64,000 bases of DNA from Rhabditoides inermis (lineage: Eukaryota; Nematoda; Chromadorea; Rhabditida; Rhabditidae). Numbering within the stretch: position 1 is the stretch's first letter; every line of letters begins with the position of its first letter. Location: the NCBI GenBank assembly GCA_963966185.1, contig CAWZYM010000115.1, positions 67,001-131,000 of the forward strand. Reading direction: 5' to 3'. The notes under the pieces are model-generated. The model was not told the origin of the DNA. It was given only the letters and a program-made list of their open reading frames with translations, and ran no database searches. The position numbers and the translations under genes are program-made. Positions 1 through 10,782 of the stretch are shown here, piece by piece.

Positions 1-345
1 CCTCTATACAGGTGGTGTATGCATATATATGTTCTAGAGTATAGTGTCAATGTCTCCCTATTGTCTTATATTTCCTCGCTGTCTTCGTTTTTGTCGCTTA
101 CGTCTGTGTTTTTCATGTGTTTTGTTGCTCGAAAAATGCGAATACACCTGGAATCAAACGTGGGAAGGTTGCAGCAAACAAAATACGGTGTTTCACGGAA
201 TAATGGTGCAATTTCGCGGATTGGATGCACCTTTATTCGCGGCTCCCACATTGTTCCGACCTTTGTGAACTTTTTTCGTGTTAGAAAAGTGATGAATGAA
301 AGGAGAGCGGAGGGAGAAAGAGAAAAAAGAAAGAGAGCAAAAGAG

Positions 346-381
<36 letters not shown>

Positions 382-2499
382 ATTTAGCAGAGAGTGAGAG
401 AGCAAGAGTAGTACCCCTGCACCTGCACCCTCAAATTTTCCTACGGATTCGCTAAGAGTCCCGGCAGACTTTTCGTAAAACGTAATCGTAAATCGTAATC
501 GCAAAAACGTAGTGTATTAAGATACAATATCGATTTTTCAAAATCGTATACGAATGACGAATCGCAAATCGTGCCATTTTACGATTTGGAATCGTAAGAC
601 GCGGCAGACTTTTCGCATTCCGAATCGTATCAGACTCGTACGATTCTGGAATCGTATACAAATCGTAGAATTCTGCCGATCTCTCAGATTCGTAAATCGC
701 AATAACGATTCAGTGAACTTTGTTCAGTATAACGTTTATTTTGTTAGTTGTTCAGACTATTTAGTTAGTAAAATACATTATAGTGGATTGAGATGATAGA
801 AGACATAATTTCATACTATTTGATTGCCGGTGTTACGCAATGCGGAATCGTACGATTTCTGTCTACTCGGTGTGCAACATACAAAACATAAGTAATTTTT
901 TATCCAGTTCAAACAAATAAGTTAATAAGTTTTCGTTTATAAAAACACAAAACAATTCATTGTTCATCAGATTTTTGACGAAGCTGTTTGTTTTCAGAAT
1001 CGTACGATTCGGTACCGATTACGATTCGTGACGTGTGATGAAACACGATTACGATTTGCGAAAAGTCTGCCGGGTCCCTAACTCGATTTGGAAAAACGCA
1101 ACCTGCTGCAGAACGCTTTTTTCACACCTTTATTAACTTCACCTCATCGTATATTCTCACGTGTCATATTTACGAGCTATTGTAACCGAATTCAGAGTCA
1201 ACCACTTGTTGTCTTGAATCGTAATACATCTCGCGGTCATTTGTAACTTGTTACATATGTAACATGTGTTTACACATGTGCATATAGCCAACACACGGCT
1301 TTCGCACGAAAACTAAGAAGATCCTCCGTGCATTTAATGAGGCTGCGGCTTCTCTGCGGACGGACTCGATTCGACCACTCAACCTCAACCACTCAACCAC
1401 TATGTCAAAGCAGCTACACACTCTATCCTTTCCTTTATCCACTTTACTCGTTGCCTCATTCAATAGCGCTTGCACTTCGCTGCCGTTCGTCGATTCTATT
1501 ACTCCTTTGAACTGTTTTATTTAATTTTTTGTTCAATGCTTGACGAATAGATCGTTACAGTTACAAGTTACGGTTGATGGTGAGAGAATAGCAATAGCTA
1601 ACCGTTAAATCGTCATTCGAATCGCGAGCTATGGAGAGGCAGCTGATGGGCTAGAAAGACATACATAGAATGCATTAGCAGCGAGGAGGGGCAGCTAAAT
1701 TTTAGACGCAAACGATGAACGTGCTGCCACTGAGAGCTATGATACCCACAACGCGTCAAAAGAACGCTCGGGAAATCATATACTTTATTTTTAGTTTCTA
1801 ACGTTCTAACTAACTTTTTCGAACACTTTTGAGCCATAATTGCATGTCTCTGAATTTATCATAAATCCTAACAACCTCAGCCAATCTTTTTTTTCGTGGC
1901 ACTGGGAAAGTGTGAAAGAGGTAGAGGGAGAAAATAGTGCACATGCTATTCACGGTGGTTGGTGCGCTTTCGGAAAAGCTACACAAAGCACGCAACCTCC
2001 CTGTCTCCTTTTTTTTTCTCTACTGGCTCTTCTAATAGTTTTGTTTACTTCCATAAAAGTGTAATGCAATTTCACATTTCATTTCTCTGCAGCCGCACTT
2101 CCTTCTATTAGTCATCGTTTATCTCTCGTTTTCTTCTTCTTCTTCATTTTCACGTGCTGAAACGTGCGTGATGGTTCAAAGCGACGCCGCCCAATCGATA
2201 TCAGCTGATTCAGCGATCGATCACAGCTGATCACTGACCATTCCGCCCCCGCATCATATAACTGGTATCATCCACTTCCACTTGCTAGTGCGACTAGTCA
2301 CTATCCGTCTTTGATTGTTAGTAGAGGAGACAGAGAGTGGGCGGAGAGAGCGTGTCCTTTCGAGAGAGCGCAGAGTGTGCGCCATAGTTGATTTCAGTTT
2401 TCTCGGCGATATTGCATTGTGTGTGTGTATGTACGGGCAAACCTATTTCTGCCAGCCAACCCCAGTGACCAAAAATGTTCTCTCTCTCTCTCTCTCCCC

Positions 2500-2538
<39 letters not shown>

Positions 2539-2921
2539 TAATTACGGCCGCCACCGCACTATTTTCATCGGTTTTCGGCTACAATTTCCTTTGTTTTCTG
2601 CAGAGTACTGGCGTACTTACTAGTTCAACTGTCACAAGATATCTCTCTGCATCATCGCTATGTGGGTGTGTCGTCCCTGTCGTTTTTGTTTGTGCTCCAT
2701 AAAAGGTAATACGCTGCTTTTGCCAGCGGCAGTCAACTATACGGAATACTAAATGAAATGTGCGTTTTATGAATCGACCATCTTTGCAGTATAGGCTTCA
2801 TTTACAATGCCTATATTCTTATTTATTATCTCTCGTGTCTCGAAATGGGTGTGTACTAGAGGCCCTCATCTAGCTAATGCTATTATTGACATTGGAATTG
2901 GATAGTTGGGGCAGCCTTCCC

Positions 2922-2965
<44 letters not shown>

Positions 2966-3496
2966 CTCTCTCCCTCTCTCCCTCTCTCTTTCTCTTTCGA
3001 CTTCCTCATTCATCCACTCGTGATGTGTGGATTAGTTTAATCTCATTACTTCATCCCCCTGTCAATTTGTGTTCAATAATGATATTTTGCTCGTAAATGT
3101 GTCATCTGTCAAAGTGGATGTGTCCATGTCTCACTACACTCAGGCTACGAACACATAGTATAAATACAATTAAGTATGTTTATTATAAAGTTAATTATAG
3201 TTGACACGCAGACATTTGCGATTCCTACATGCTCAAACAGGATTAGTAGTTTGAGTGCTGTTTGCTTCTCTCTCACGCTTTCGGAGTTGTTTATTTTTAT
3301 CCAGACGTTCATTAAAAGTCGCCGTCGCTCCTAAAATTGTCGTTTTTCATCACGATCCATTTATCACTCCTGTCTTGTCTATTTCCGTGCAGTAGAAATC
3401 GTCTCTCTCCCTTTCTCTTTCTCTTTCTCAGAGAATCGCTTCTGGTTTCTACAAATATTGCAGTTCCTTGTCATTTTTGGTCAGAGAGAGAGAGAA

Positions 3497-3528
<32 letters not shown>

Positions 3529-3895
3529 TACAAAGTGTACGTCCATATGAATACGTCAGTGCATCCATTATGTTAAACCTATACACTATACCTCTACATT
3601 GTCCAAATATCTCGAAGCGTAATGCTGTCTATGTTGTTGTTGTTGTTTCTAACATCTCTCAATCGTTTACTCGTGATTATGATCTGATATTTTGACTGCT
3701 CAATGTTGCAGCCACTGGCATTGTCTCCCTGAAAAATTTGTTCGCAACATTTGTGCATACGAATGTATTATATCTTGACTCTCTCGAGATTGTAACTCTC
3801 AGATACTAACTTGCCTACAAGTTTGGTGTGCTCGATTTTAAAACGTGTAAAAAAACACGCTATGTAAGAAAATGTGAAAAATAACCAATTCTAGA
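1..3895. other. No gene recognised; intergenic with one MITE and GA/CT tracts
   Basis: I find no splice-consistent coding chain on either strand. The region holds the inverted-repeat element at 456-1077 and simple repeats (GA near 349-379, CT near 2475-2537, CT near 2924-2990, GA near 3483-3528). The short ORFs are mostly translations of these tracts. Promoter sequence for the receptor gene starting at 3896 may lie here, but no specific element can be named. Confidence 0.6.
456..1077. mobile_element. MITE-like element with terminal inverted repeats
   Basis: The left end (about 459-475, CCCGGCAGACTTTTCG) recurs as its reverse complement at the right end (about 1057-1073). The element is bounded on both sides by CTAA (452-455 and 1078-1081), compatible with a short TAA-type target duplication as in PIF/Harbinger-like MITEs. 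The interior is A+T-rich and full of short sub-repeats around AATCGTA and its complement, so much of it can fold back. There is no coding capacity. The superfamily assignment is inference. Confidence 0.7.
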
Positions 3896-5321
3896 ATGAT
3901 GAATTGTTCGCACTGCGAACTATGCGGCGCCACCCACACTATATTCGCGCCAGGCTCCAGCGTCAATATATCACAGATTGGTAAGTTTTACTTGTTTTTC
4001 TAAGTTCTCATTCCGATTGTTTTTTCCCAATGCAATCTGTTAATTTACTCACAACACTTCATCAACATATGCCATGTAGTTATCTCCATCCACCTTACTT
4101 CCGCATGAATATACAGCTGTTCTTTCACGTCATAATGAATTGTTGCCACAAAAATTTTCTATATTCATGAAGTTTGATTAGTTTAATTTATGGGAGTTTT
4201 TAGAGTGAACATAACTTCACTCAGAGATCTCAGAGAGTACTTAAACATCTAATCCCTACATAATTTAGCCGAACTAGTCATCACGCCACTGGCAATTGTG
4301 TCCACCGTGTTTGTCGCAGTGGCGGTTTTCGCTGCAAAGGTGAGGGATTTTCGTGGTGAGACCAATAAATTCTTTTCGTGCCGAGACCCAACTTCTTTCA
4401 TTCAGGGACTGCACTTCAACGTGCGCCTTCTCTTGGAGTGCATGTTGGGCAGTATGCTTATCAGCAATGCGGGTGGGTATATTTATGAGTGTTCATAGTT
4501 TCTTTTAATAAATTGAAAAAAAGAGAGAAAAAACCTCGAACCGTAGAGCATAGATGGACGACAATAAATCCTACTCAAATAAAATTAGTTCAATCGAGGA
4601 ATTCTTGTTAGAGGTCTCTAATGAACAGCACAGTTTTGTTTTCTGTTCCCGCAAAACGTTTTTTACAGCATAATAAATTGGAAACGAAAAGCAATTTGTA
4701 TTCAACAATGGTGACAGCAAACAACTTATTGCTTCACTGATTACTTACGGTCGTTACAATTCAAGATTCTGTCTTGTTTCTGCCGTGATCATGAGAGATG
4801 AGAACAATTAGTATGACTGCAGCCTTGGTATACTTAGTATTCTCTGAGTAGTCAGTAGTGATATTTAAATGCAATGCGCCCCATCCCATAACAAATTACC
4901 GAAAAACGAAAAAGCAATTGCAAAAACAAACCAAAAAGTATTCCAGGTGTTCTCCTCACCTCTCTTCAATCCCTCTACGCCTCTCTAATCGCCGACGAAG
5001 ACGACACGTGCGACCTTCTGCTCGCCAGAAACGACGGCACCGGTGCGTCATTGCCTTGCGTCACATGCTCACGTGTCCTTGCGTCACGCTTACGTCTTTC
5101 AGTGTCGTTCTACATCTACGCGCTGGGCGGGATCGGCCTGGTGCTGTCCTCGCTGTTTTTTGCCATTGAGCGGACGGTGGCGACGGTGAGATTGGCGCGA
5201 ATCGAGTGTTGACGCAACCAGAGTGTCATTGTGCGTTTTCAGATCTTCTACGAGAATTACGAGAACGGCAAGCGCTGGCTGGGCGTTCTGCTCGTCACTA
5301 TTCAGGTATATTTTTTGTATA

Positions 5322-5392
<71 letters not shown>

Positions 5393-5462
5393 TTTGGAAA
5401 CTGAAGTAACTGAAGCGGGGGTAGAGGGAGAGAGAGAGAGAGAGGGGGGAGAGGGAGAGGGA

Positions 5463-5505
<43 letters not shown>

Positions 5506-7292
5506 AATCATAGTGTCTCCTCTGCGTGCTGGCCCTGTCCCGGCCCCGGCAGCCCGGCCCCCCGTACCCCTATCCCGGTCCGGAGCTGCGAGACACAGAG
5601 ATAGCGAGAGCCACCAACAAGTGAGTGACAGGAGACAAGTAGATACTGTATACGCTTTCTCGAGTAAGATACTTAGTTGAAAGTTACTATAAGTTCACCA
5701 ACAAGTGAGTGACAGGAGACAGGTACTGTATACACTACTGTATAGATACTGTATACGCTGTGAGTAGAGTATATATTTTGGTCCACAACACGTAAGTGAC
5801 CTACACTGGTAATTACTGTATGCATTCGCTGAGTATTCACTAGTGAGTAGGGTATATAGTATATACTTTCTCGATATCCAACAACAAGTGAGTGACAAAT
5901 AGAGGTAATTATAAATTATTGTTAGCATACGCTTTCTGAGCGGCCACTAATAAGTAAGTGACAATTACTGTAGTTTCTGTTCTGTTTACTTACTTAGTAT
6001 ACACTTTCTTAATGACCTCCGGTGTGACGGATACGTGATAAATAATGTAAATGTATACGCTGTGACTAGGTACACTGTGAGTAGGGTATATAAACTTTCT
6101 CGAAGCCAACAACTAGTCACTGGTAATTAGCATATACATTTGCCCATTTGCTGAGTATTCACTTTGTATAGTATGAGTCGAGATATATGCTTTTGCTAAC
6201 TTTCTTGCGAAGACACTGCAATGGGCAAACATTCCGATGCAATTCCAAGACTTAACATCGTCAGGAACTTCGCAAGATACCTTGCAAATGCAAATGGTTG
6301 CCGTATCTTCCAGAATCTTCTTCTTCGTCAACGCATTCTCGCTGGCCGTCTTCGCTGTACTCTGGATCGTCAACGCGCATCGATCGGTGCGGAGGCGGCT
6401 AATTATCGATTTATCGATTGATTGTATCGATTGATTTTTTCCAGACCTGGCTCGCCCTGCCCGACTCGCGCTTTCTATCCGCGCGATTCCAGCTCAAGGT
6501 TTGCCTTTTTCATGTCCGTTCAATTTAGAAGCTAAATCTAAACCTAAATCTAAATCTAAATGTAAATATTAAAACCTTAGAAAGCCCAGAAACAGCTCCA
6601 CATTTGACCATTTCTCTGTTACAGCCTGTATAGGGTTCAGTATCTTCATTTTTTTGCAGGAGAATATCGACACAACTCGTCTCATGATTCCTGTGTTGAC
6701 CTGTGACTGCTTGCTGATGTGCTCCTCATTCGCCATCTACTGGTTGTGAGTGGGCGAGGCAAGAAAAAGGGGCGTGGCATCAGTAGGCGGTACTCTATTC
6801 AGTTTCCTGCCTCACTACACCCCGCAGAACGTCGTCACACTAGCAGTGCTGGAAGAGGTGGCGCGATACGCACCGTGGGCCGAGATGATGGTAGGGGCGG
6901 GGCTTGAGGGGGCGGGGCGTGAGTGTCTCATTTTCAGATCGTGCTAATGCCGGCCACCTCGCTGTTTGTGTGCACCCTCTTTCCCTTCCTCTCCATGCCT
7001 CTACGGCGATCGCTCTTCCGACTGCTCAGGTAGGTCTTAATCTACCGTATCTACCTACCGTATCAACCTACCGTATCTACCATATCTACCGCGACGGTGA
7101 TCAGTTCAATTCTTCAATCGTCTTCTATGCAATCTACAGTACCAAAAACCTTTTGCAATCTACCGTACCCCCAAATACAGGCAGTCGCATCGTCTACCGG
7201 CAGAGCGGGGCGAGAGCGTTTCGCCGGCAGTCGTTAGAGACACGTACTTTGAGAAGCTGCAGGGACAGTGGCACACTCCCCGACAGCCGTGA
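3896..7292 (+). CDS. Serpentine chemoreceptor, class E (Sre)-like GPCR
   Basis: Twelve exons in a phase-consistent chain give about 326 aa: 3896-3980, 4269-4339, 4406-4472, 5103-5185, 5243-5305, 5514-5620, 6314-6386, 6445-6498, 6660-6745, 6803-6890, 6938-7029, 7181-7292. The product has seven hydrophobic segments. Sre-type landmarks seen are ERTVAT followed by NYENGKRW after TM3, SARFQLKENI before TM6, and a C-terminal RDTYFEKL...W motif. The N-terminus carries possible N-glycosylation sites (NCS, NIS). Such receptors act in chemosensory neuron cilia; the ligand is unknown. The start follows TTCTAG by one base, fitting trans-splicing; an adjacent in-frame ATG is the next codon. The intron at 5306-5513 contains long TA and GA tracts. 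Family call is firm to nematode chemoreceptor and good for Sre. Confidence 0.85.
5323..5389. repeat. (TA)n microsatellite
   Basis: About 33 TA units inside the receptor intron, followed by a purine tract. Confidence 0.95.
5414..5503. repeat. (GA)n purine tract
   Basis: GA/GGA repeat in the same receptor intron, ending only a few bases before the acceptor TAG at 5513. Confidence 0.95.
5640..6150. repeat. Degenerate tandem repeat in receptor intron
   Basis: Imperfect copies of blocks reading roughly CAACAAGTGAGTGACA and ACTGTATACGCTTTCT recur at irregular spacing (for example near 5612, 5698, 5880, 5946). The repeated block includes the 5' splice-site sequence of the exon ending at 5620 (CCAACAA|GTGAGTGAC), so the intron appears to have grown by copying its own exon-intron junction. 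Confidence 0.6.
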
Positions 7293-8414
7293 TCATCGAT
7301 CGATTATCGATTGACTATGTAGATACGCACCCGACATCCTTTCGTGCCCCTCGACACTTTAGCGCCATTTTGTGACACCGATTTACCAGATCTCGATTTA
7401 CCAGATCATATTCGACCATGCCTCTAGTGGGAATACTGCAACCAAAAAAAATGTGTTCTTTGCAATTCTCTTATCCCCTGTGTGCCTCTGACTTGTAATA
7501 ATATGTGATGTATAAATGTATTCTTTCTTCGCGCACCCAAGTCAGACCTAAATTTTCCCCTGAACTAAAGCAAACGACATTGTGAAGTTCCCACCTATTG
7601 ATCTATAGTCGTTGCAGAAACCGTGCGTGTCATTGCTGTACGGTTTCCAGATAGCTTTGTAAAACAACACTTATCAATAACAGTTTATTTACAATGTAAC
7701 AACAAACCCCTTACACAAAACTTAGAAACGATTTATATACACGTTAGTACTAATGGCGGGAGCGAACGCGTGAGTCCGAAACCTCCGAAACTGACTGAGT
7801 GAGTGAATGATTATAAAATTGAATTAAATTTATTACTCCACAAAGATGCTTTGCACATGAAATGCCTGTGAACAATGACAATGGAGGGGCTGCAGTGAAG
7901 TACTAGATGTTATGGTTCTAGAAAACCAGCAATGAGAATCCACGATGAGGTGAGTGGCAAATGAACAGTTCCGACAAAAAGCTGGCAAAGTAACAACGGA
8001 TGTCTCAGACCTACATCGAATACCATTCCTATATTTTTGTGGAAACCCGGAGAGTTTGTTTCTTGCGTTTGGCTTTCCTAGTCCTAGCCAGGTCCTAAAA
8101 TGTGACATGTGATGTGAGATGTCGAATCTGAGATATGAGAATGGAGAATGAGGAGAAAATCGAAAGTTTTTGATAACATTCGCAGGCATAGCGTATAGGC
8201 TGAGGGAGTGAGAGGAAGTGAGAGGAAATTCAATAGTACCGTATGACAATCAATCAATCGTTTAACCGGAATCGTTATATCTGAATATGACAACACAATC
8301 ATTATGATATGAAACATACAGTAGTGCCTAAAATGCTATATACATAGGCTAACGCCGGGGATAGACAGGTAGGCGGACGGGGTTAGTGACGGGAAGACGA
8401 TACTTGATCGATAA
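7293..8414. other. Intergenic between convergent receptor and membrane-protein genes
   Basis: No coding signal. Around 8247-8327 lies a reverse-oriented member of the ATTG-tailed dispersed repeat. Short TACCGTA and ATCGAT repeats occur near the receptor 3' end. Confidence 0.5.
8247..8327 (-). repeat. ATTG-tailed dispersed repeat copy
   Basis: The reverse complement matches 28074-28157: both share TTCATATC, ATGATTGT, TTCAGATATAACGATT and end in an ATTG-type tail. Probably a SINE-like family. Confidence 0.55.
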
Positions 8415-9212
8415 TCATTCCTGGACCATTAGAGTACCATTCTTGACGTGAAGAGCTCCGGGGTTTCCTTTGTTTCCATGCCAATTAGTATCTCCTCGCG
8501 CCATAGCTGCTTCCACATGAGGGATGAGGGTACTTCCCGCCGCCTCACTGGTTACTCGGGAAGGATTCTTGTCGATGACCGAACATGCGGCGGCGGTGAA
8601 GCAAAATGAGGACCCGACCGCACGCCGCGGGGAAAAAAAGAAGAATAAGAATATTTCAATATTTCAATAATAAGAATAGAATGTTTCAAAATGTTTCTTT
8701 TTTGAGAGCCAGTTCATACCCGGACCACCCACGAAGCCCCCCCCACCCACCAGTCCGTGGTTGTACCAGCTGATGGCGATTTTTTTTTGATTTTATTATT
8801 GATTTTTGATTTTATTTGATAATACCGTACCATACTCACTTGTCTCGCTCTTCGCACACGCCGTATCCAGCAGATATTGAATACCGTAATCGCAGAAAAC
8901 ATCAGACACAGAAACGTGTCGCCATAAGTGCTGGAGAGAAGGGCGTACAACTCATCCAAGGATTCCTGAAACCTCTTTCTCTCCCTCTCTCTCTCTCTCT
9001 CCCTCTCTCTCTCTCTCTTCTCACCACAAAGTCGCCTATCGACCGTACTCCGACCGTCTCCAGAAACGTATAGAACGGTAGTCTGAAGGTGATCCCAGTG
9101 AGACAAGCGGCACTGGCGTGCGACCAAACAGAAATCGTTTCCTGCGGCGCCATTGAAGGGGTACGATGATAATCGAACTTCGGGATAGAGTTCCAGATGG
9201 TTCGCAGAACGT
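8415..9212 (-). CDS. Unrecognised single-pass membrane protein, 3' part
   Basis: Three exons join in phase with good splice sites: 9025-9212 (acceptor CCGCAG, donor GTGAGA), 8840-8965 (acceptor TTTCAG, donor GTGAGT) and 8415-8567 ending in TGA. The middle exon encodes a hydrophobic segment (about TFLCLMFSAITVFNICW) followed by a basic stretch RRVRRAR, the usual positive-inside signal after a transmembrane helix. The last exon gives a polar tail of 50 aa. The first exon holds a hydrophilic, probably extracellular part with PFYTFLETVG. I do not recognise the family. Upstream exons (above 9212) were not found, so the gene is incomplete here, or truncated. The intron 8568-8839 contains a stray copy of an AIG1 exon-intron junction. 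Confidence 0.55.
8713..8780 (-). repeat. Displaced copy of an AIG1 exon-intron junction
   Basis: Read on the minus strand it encodes IAI-S-WYNHGL followed by a GT donor, a G-run, and CTTCGTGGGTGGTCCGGGTATG. This closely matches 41109-41180, the end of the AIG1 gene 2 exon (IAIRWYNHGL), its donor, G-run and downstream intron. The rest of the AIG1 exon is absent, so this is a fragment and not a gene. Confidence 0.8.
8976..9017. repeat. CT tract
   Basis: CT/CCT repeat; on the minus strand a GA tract in the intron between two exons of the membrane-protein gene. Confidence 0.9.
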
Positions 9213-10782
9213 CTGCGGAAAAAAAAACCCAGAAAATAGTTAGACACTATAGTTATAGTGTTATAGAGTGATTGAAAGTTAAGAGGATGTCTTCGGGAAT
9301 TGTATTGCAGATTGATAACAGCGATATAAATGATGAGTATTCATGGCTATAGGATGCGTCGCGCGGGCAACGTAGTACGTATGGGGAGAAGATATAATTA
9401 CAGTCCACCTAGGGATTAGTTCGCTGGCGCTGATGATCTTTGCACTATATAAATTATCAGTTTTTAATATTTATTTTGGATCCTCCTGTTTTTACAGACA
9501 AACTAGTTTTACTAGTCATTTACTAGTCATTTAGTCATTTACTCATTTTAACTAGTTAACTAGTTAACTAGTTTACTAGTTAACAAGTAACTAGTTAACA
9601 TTTTAACTCATTTTAACATTTATCTAGTCATTTACTCATTCGAATCAAACCCTCCACGTCTTCGATCACTTGTTGTGCTTGTCTCTCGAACATTCGTCGA
9701 CTCTGAGTGAGACATACAAAAAGGAAATGCTCGATCGCACCTAGTATTCTGGTATTTGTTCTCATTTTTGTGTGCTTCATATATATCATTTACTCAATTA
9801 TAAACTACGTGTAAAACACTAACACTAGCTAGTACACATTGCAGGCTATACCGTTTTCCTTTTCTCTTCTGAGTATCCATTCTCAATCACTGCATGTTTC
9901 TCAAGTCCGTCTGCTCGAAATGCAGTAATTATCACTGCTTCCTCGTTGCGAAAGTGAACGAGGAAGATAATCCATCAACTTGCAATGAGAAAATAGTCGA
10001 ATTTTATAGAAGCCATAATTATTTCAGATTCAACCTTTAGCCTCTGAGAAACACAAAAAGACAACAACGAGACTTTTTGCTCGTCATTCCTCGCATAAAT
10101 TATTGAAAGTAAACCAACCTACTAATCACCTACCAACACATCTGTGATCCACCTACAAACACATAGTATTATGATCGATAAATGATGCACCGCCAACCCA
10201 ATACTCCAACACAAAAAAAGAACTGTTTTATTTCGTGAATCTTCTCACAACACGCAGTGTGAATCGATGTGCTATAAATCTCTCTGAACTTTCATCTCTA
10301 TGTATCTGTGCAAACGTGACAGAACTGTGGCTAAAAAGCTGCTGCATCACAACAATCAACACTCCCCTCCTCGGAATACGGTAATCAATACAATCTGTAG
10401 AACCGAGATTTCTAGTGGAAGAGGCGAGTGCTGTCGAGAAACAACATACCGGTGTGCGGGGGGTTGGGGGCGGGGGAGGAGAGGGAACAGTCCCAAGCTC
10501 ACGAGAACATCACAATCACAAAACGAGTATTTCAGTCAATGAGATAAGAATCCTAACTAGGTCGGCTGGTACCGAGACCACCACCATGATACAAAACAAT
10601 ACAAGAGAGTGCCTAAGAGTCCTACTAGATAGCAATGTACCAGCATCTGGAGAGTCGACTGAGCGACCGTGCCATCGCGCATTCACAGCTAACCGCTCAC
10701 AACTCGGGATATGCAAATGAGATAATGATAGGAAGGAAAGGGGTTGGGGACAAGGGGTTCTGGGATAGTTCCAAGTATACTC
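9213..10782. other. Stretch without recognised gene
   Basis: Between the two minus-strand genes. It holds an AACTAGTT-rich palindromic cluster (about 9500-9640) and otherwise A+T-rich sequence. It should contain the 3' UTR of the SLC10 gene (a reverse-strand AATAAA lies near 10228) and possibly unseen 5' exons of the membrane-protein gene. Confidence 0.45.
9500..9640. repeat. ACTAGT / AACTAGTT palindromic cluster
   Basis: Many copies of ACTAGT, AACTAGTT and CATTTACTAGT in about 140 bp; each core is self-complementary. Confidence 0.8.

Noticed and set aside
6530..6565. Telomere-like CTAAAT repeats
   Set aside because: Only a few imperfect CTAAATCTAAAC units; not the nematode TTAGGC telomere unit.
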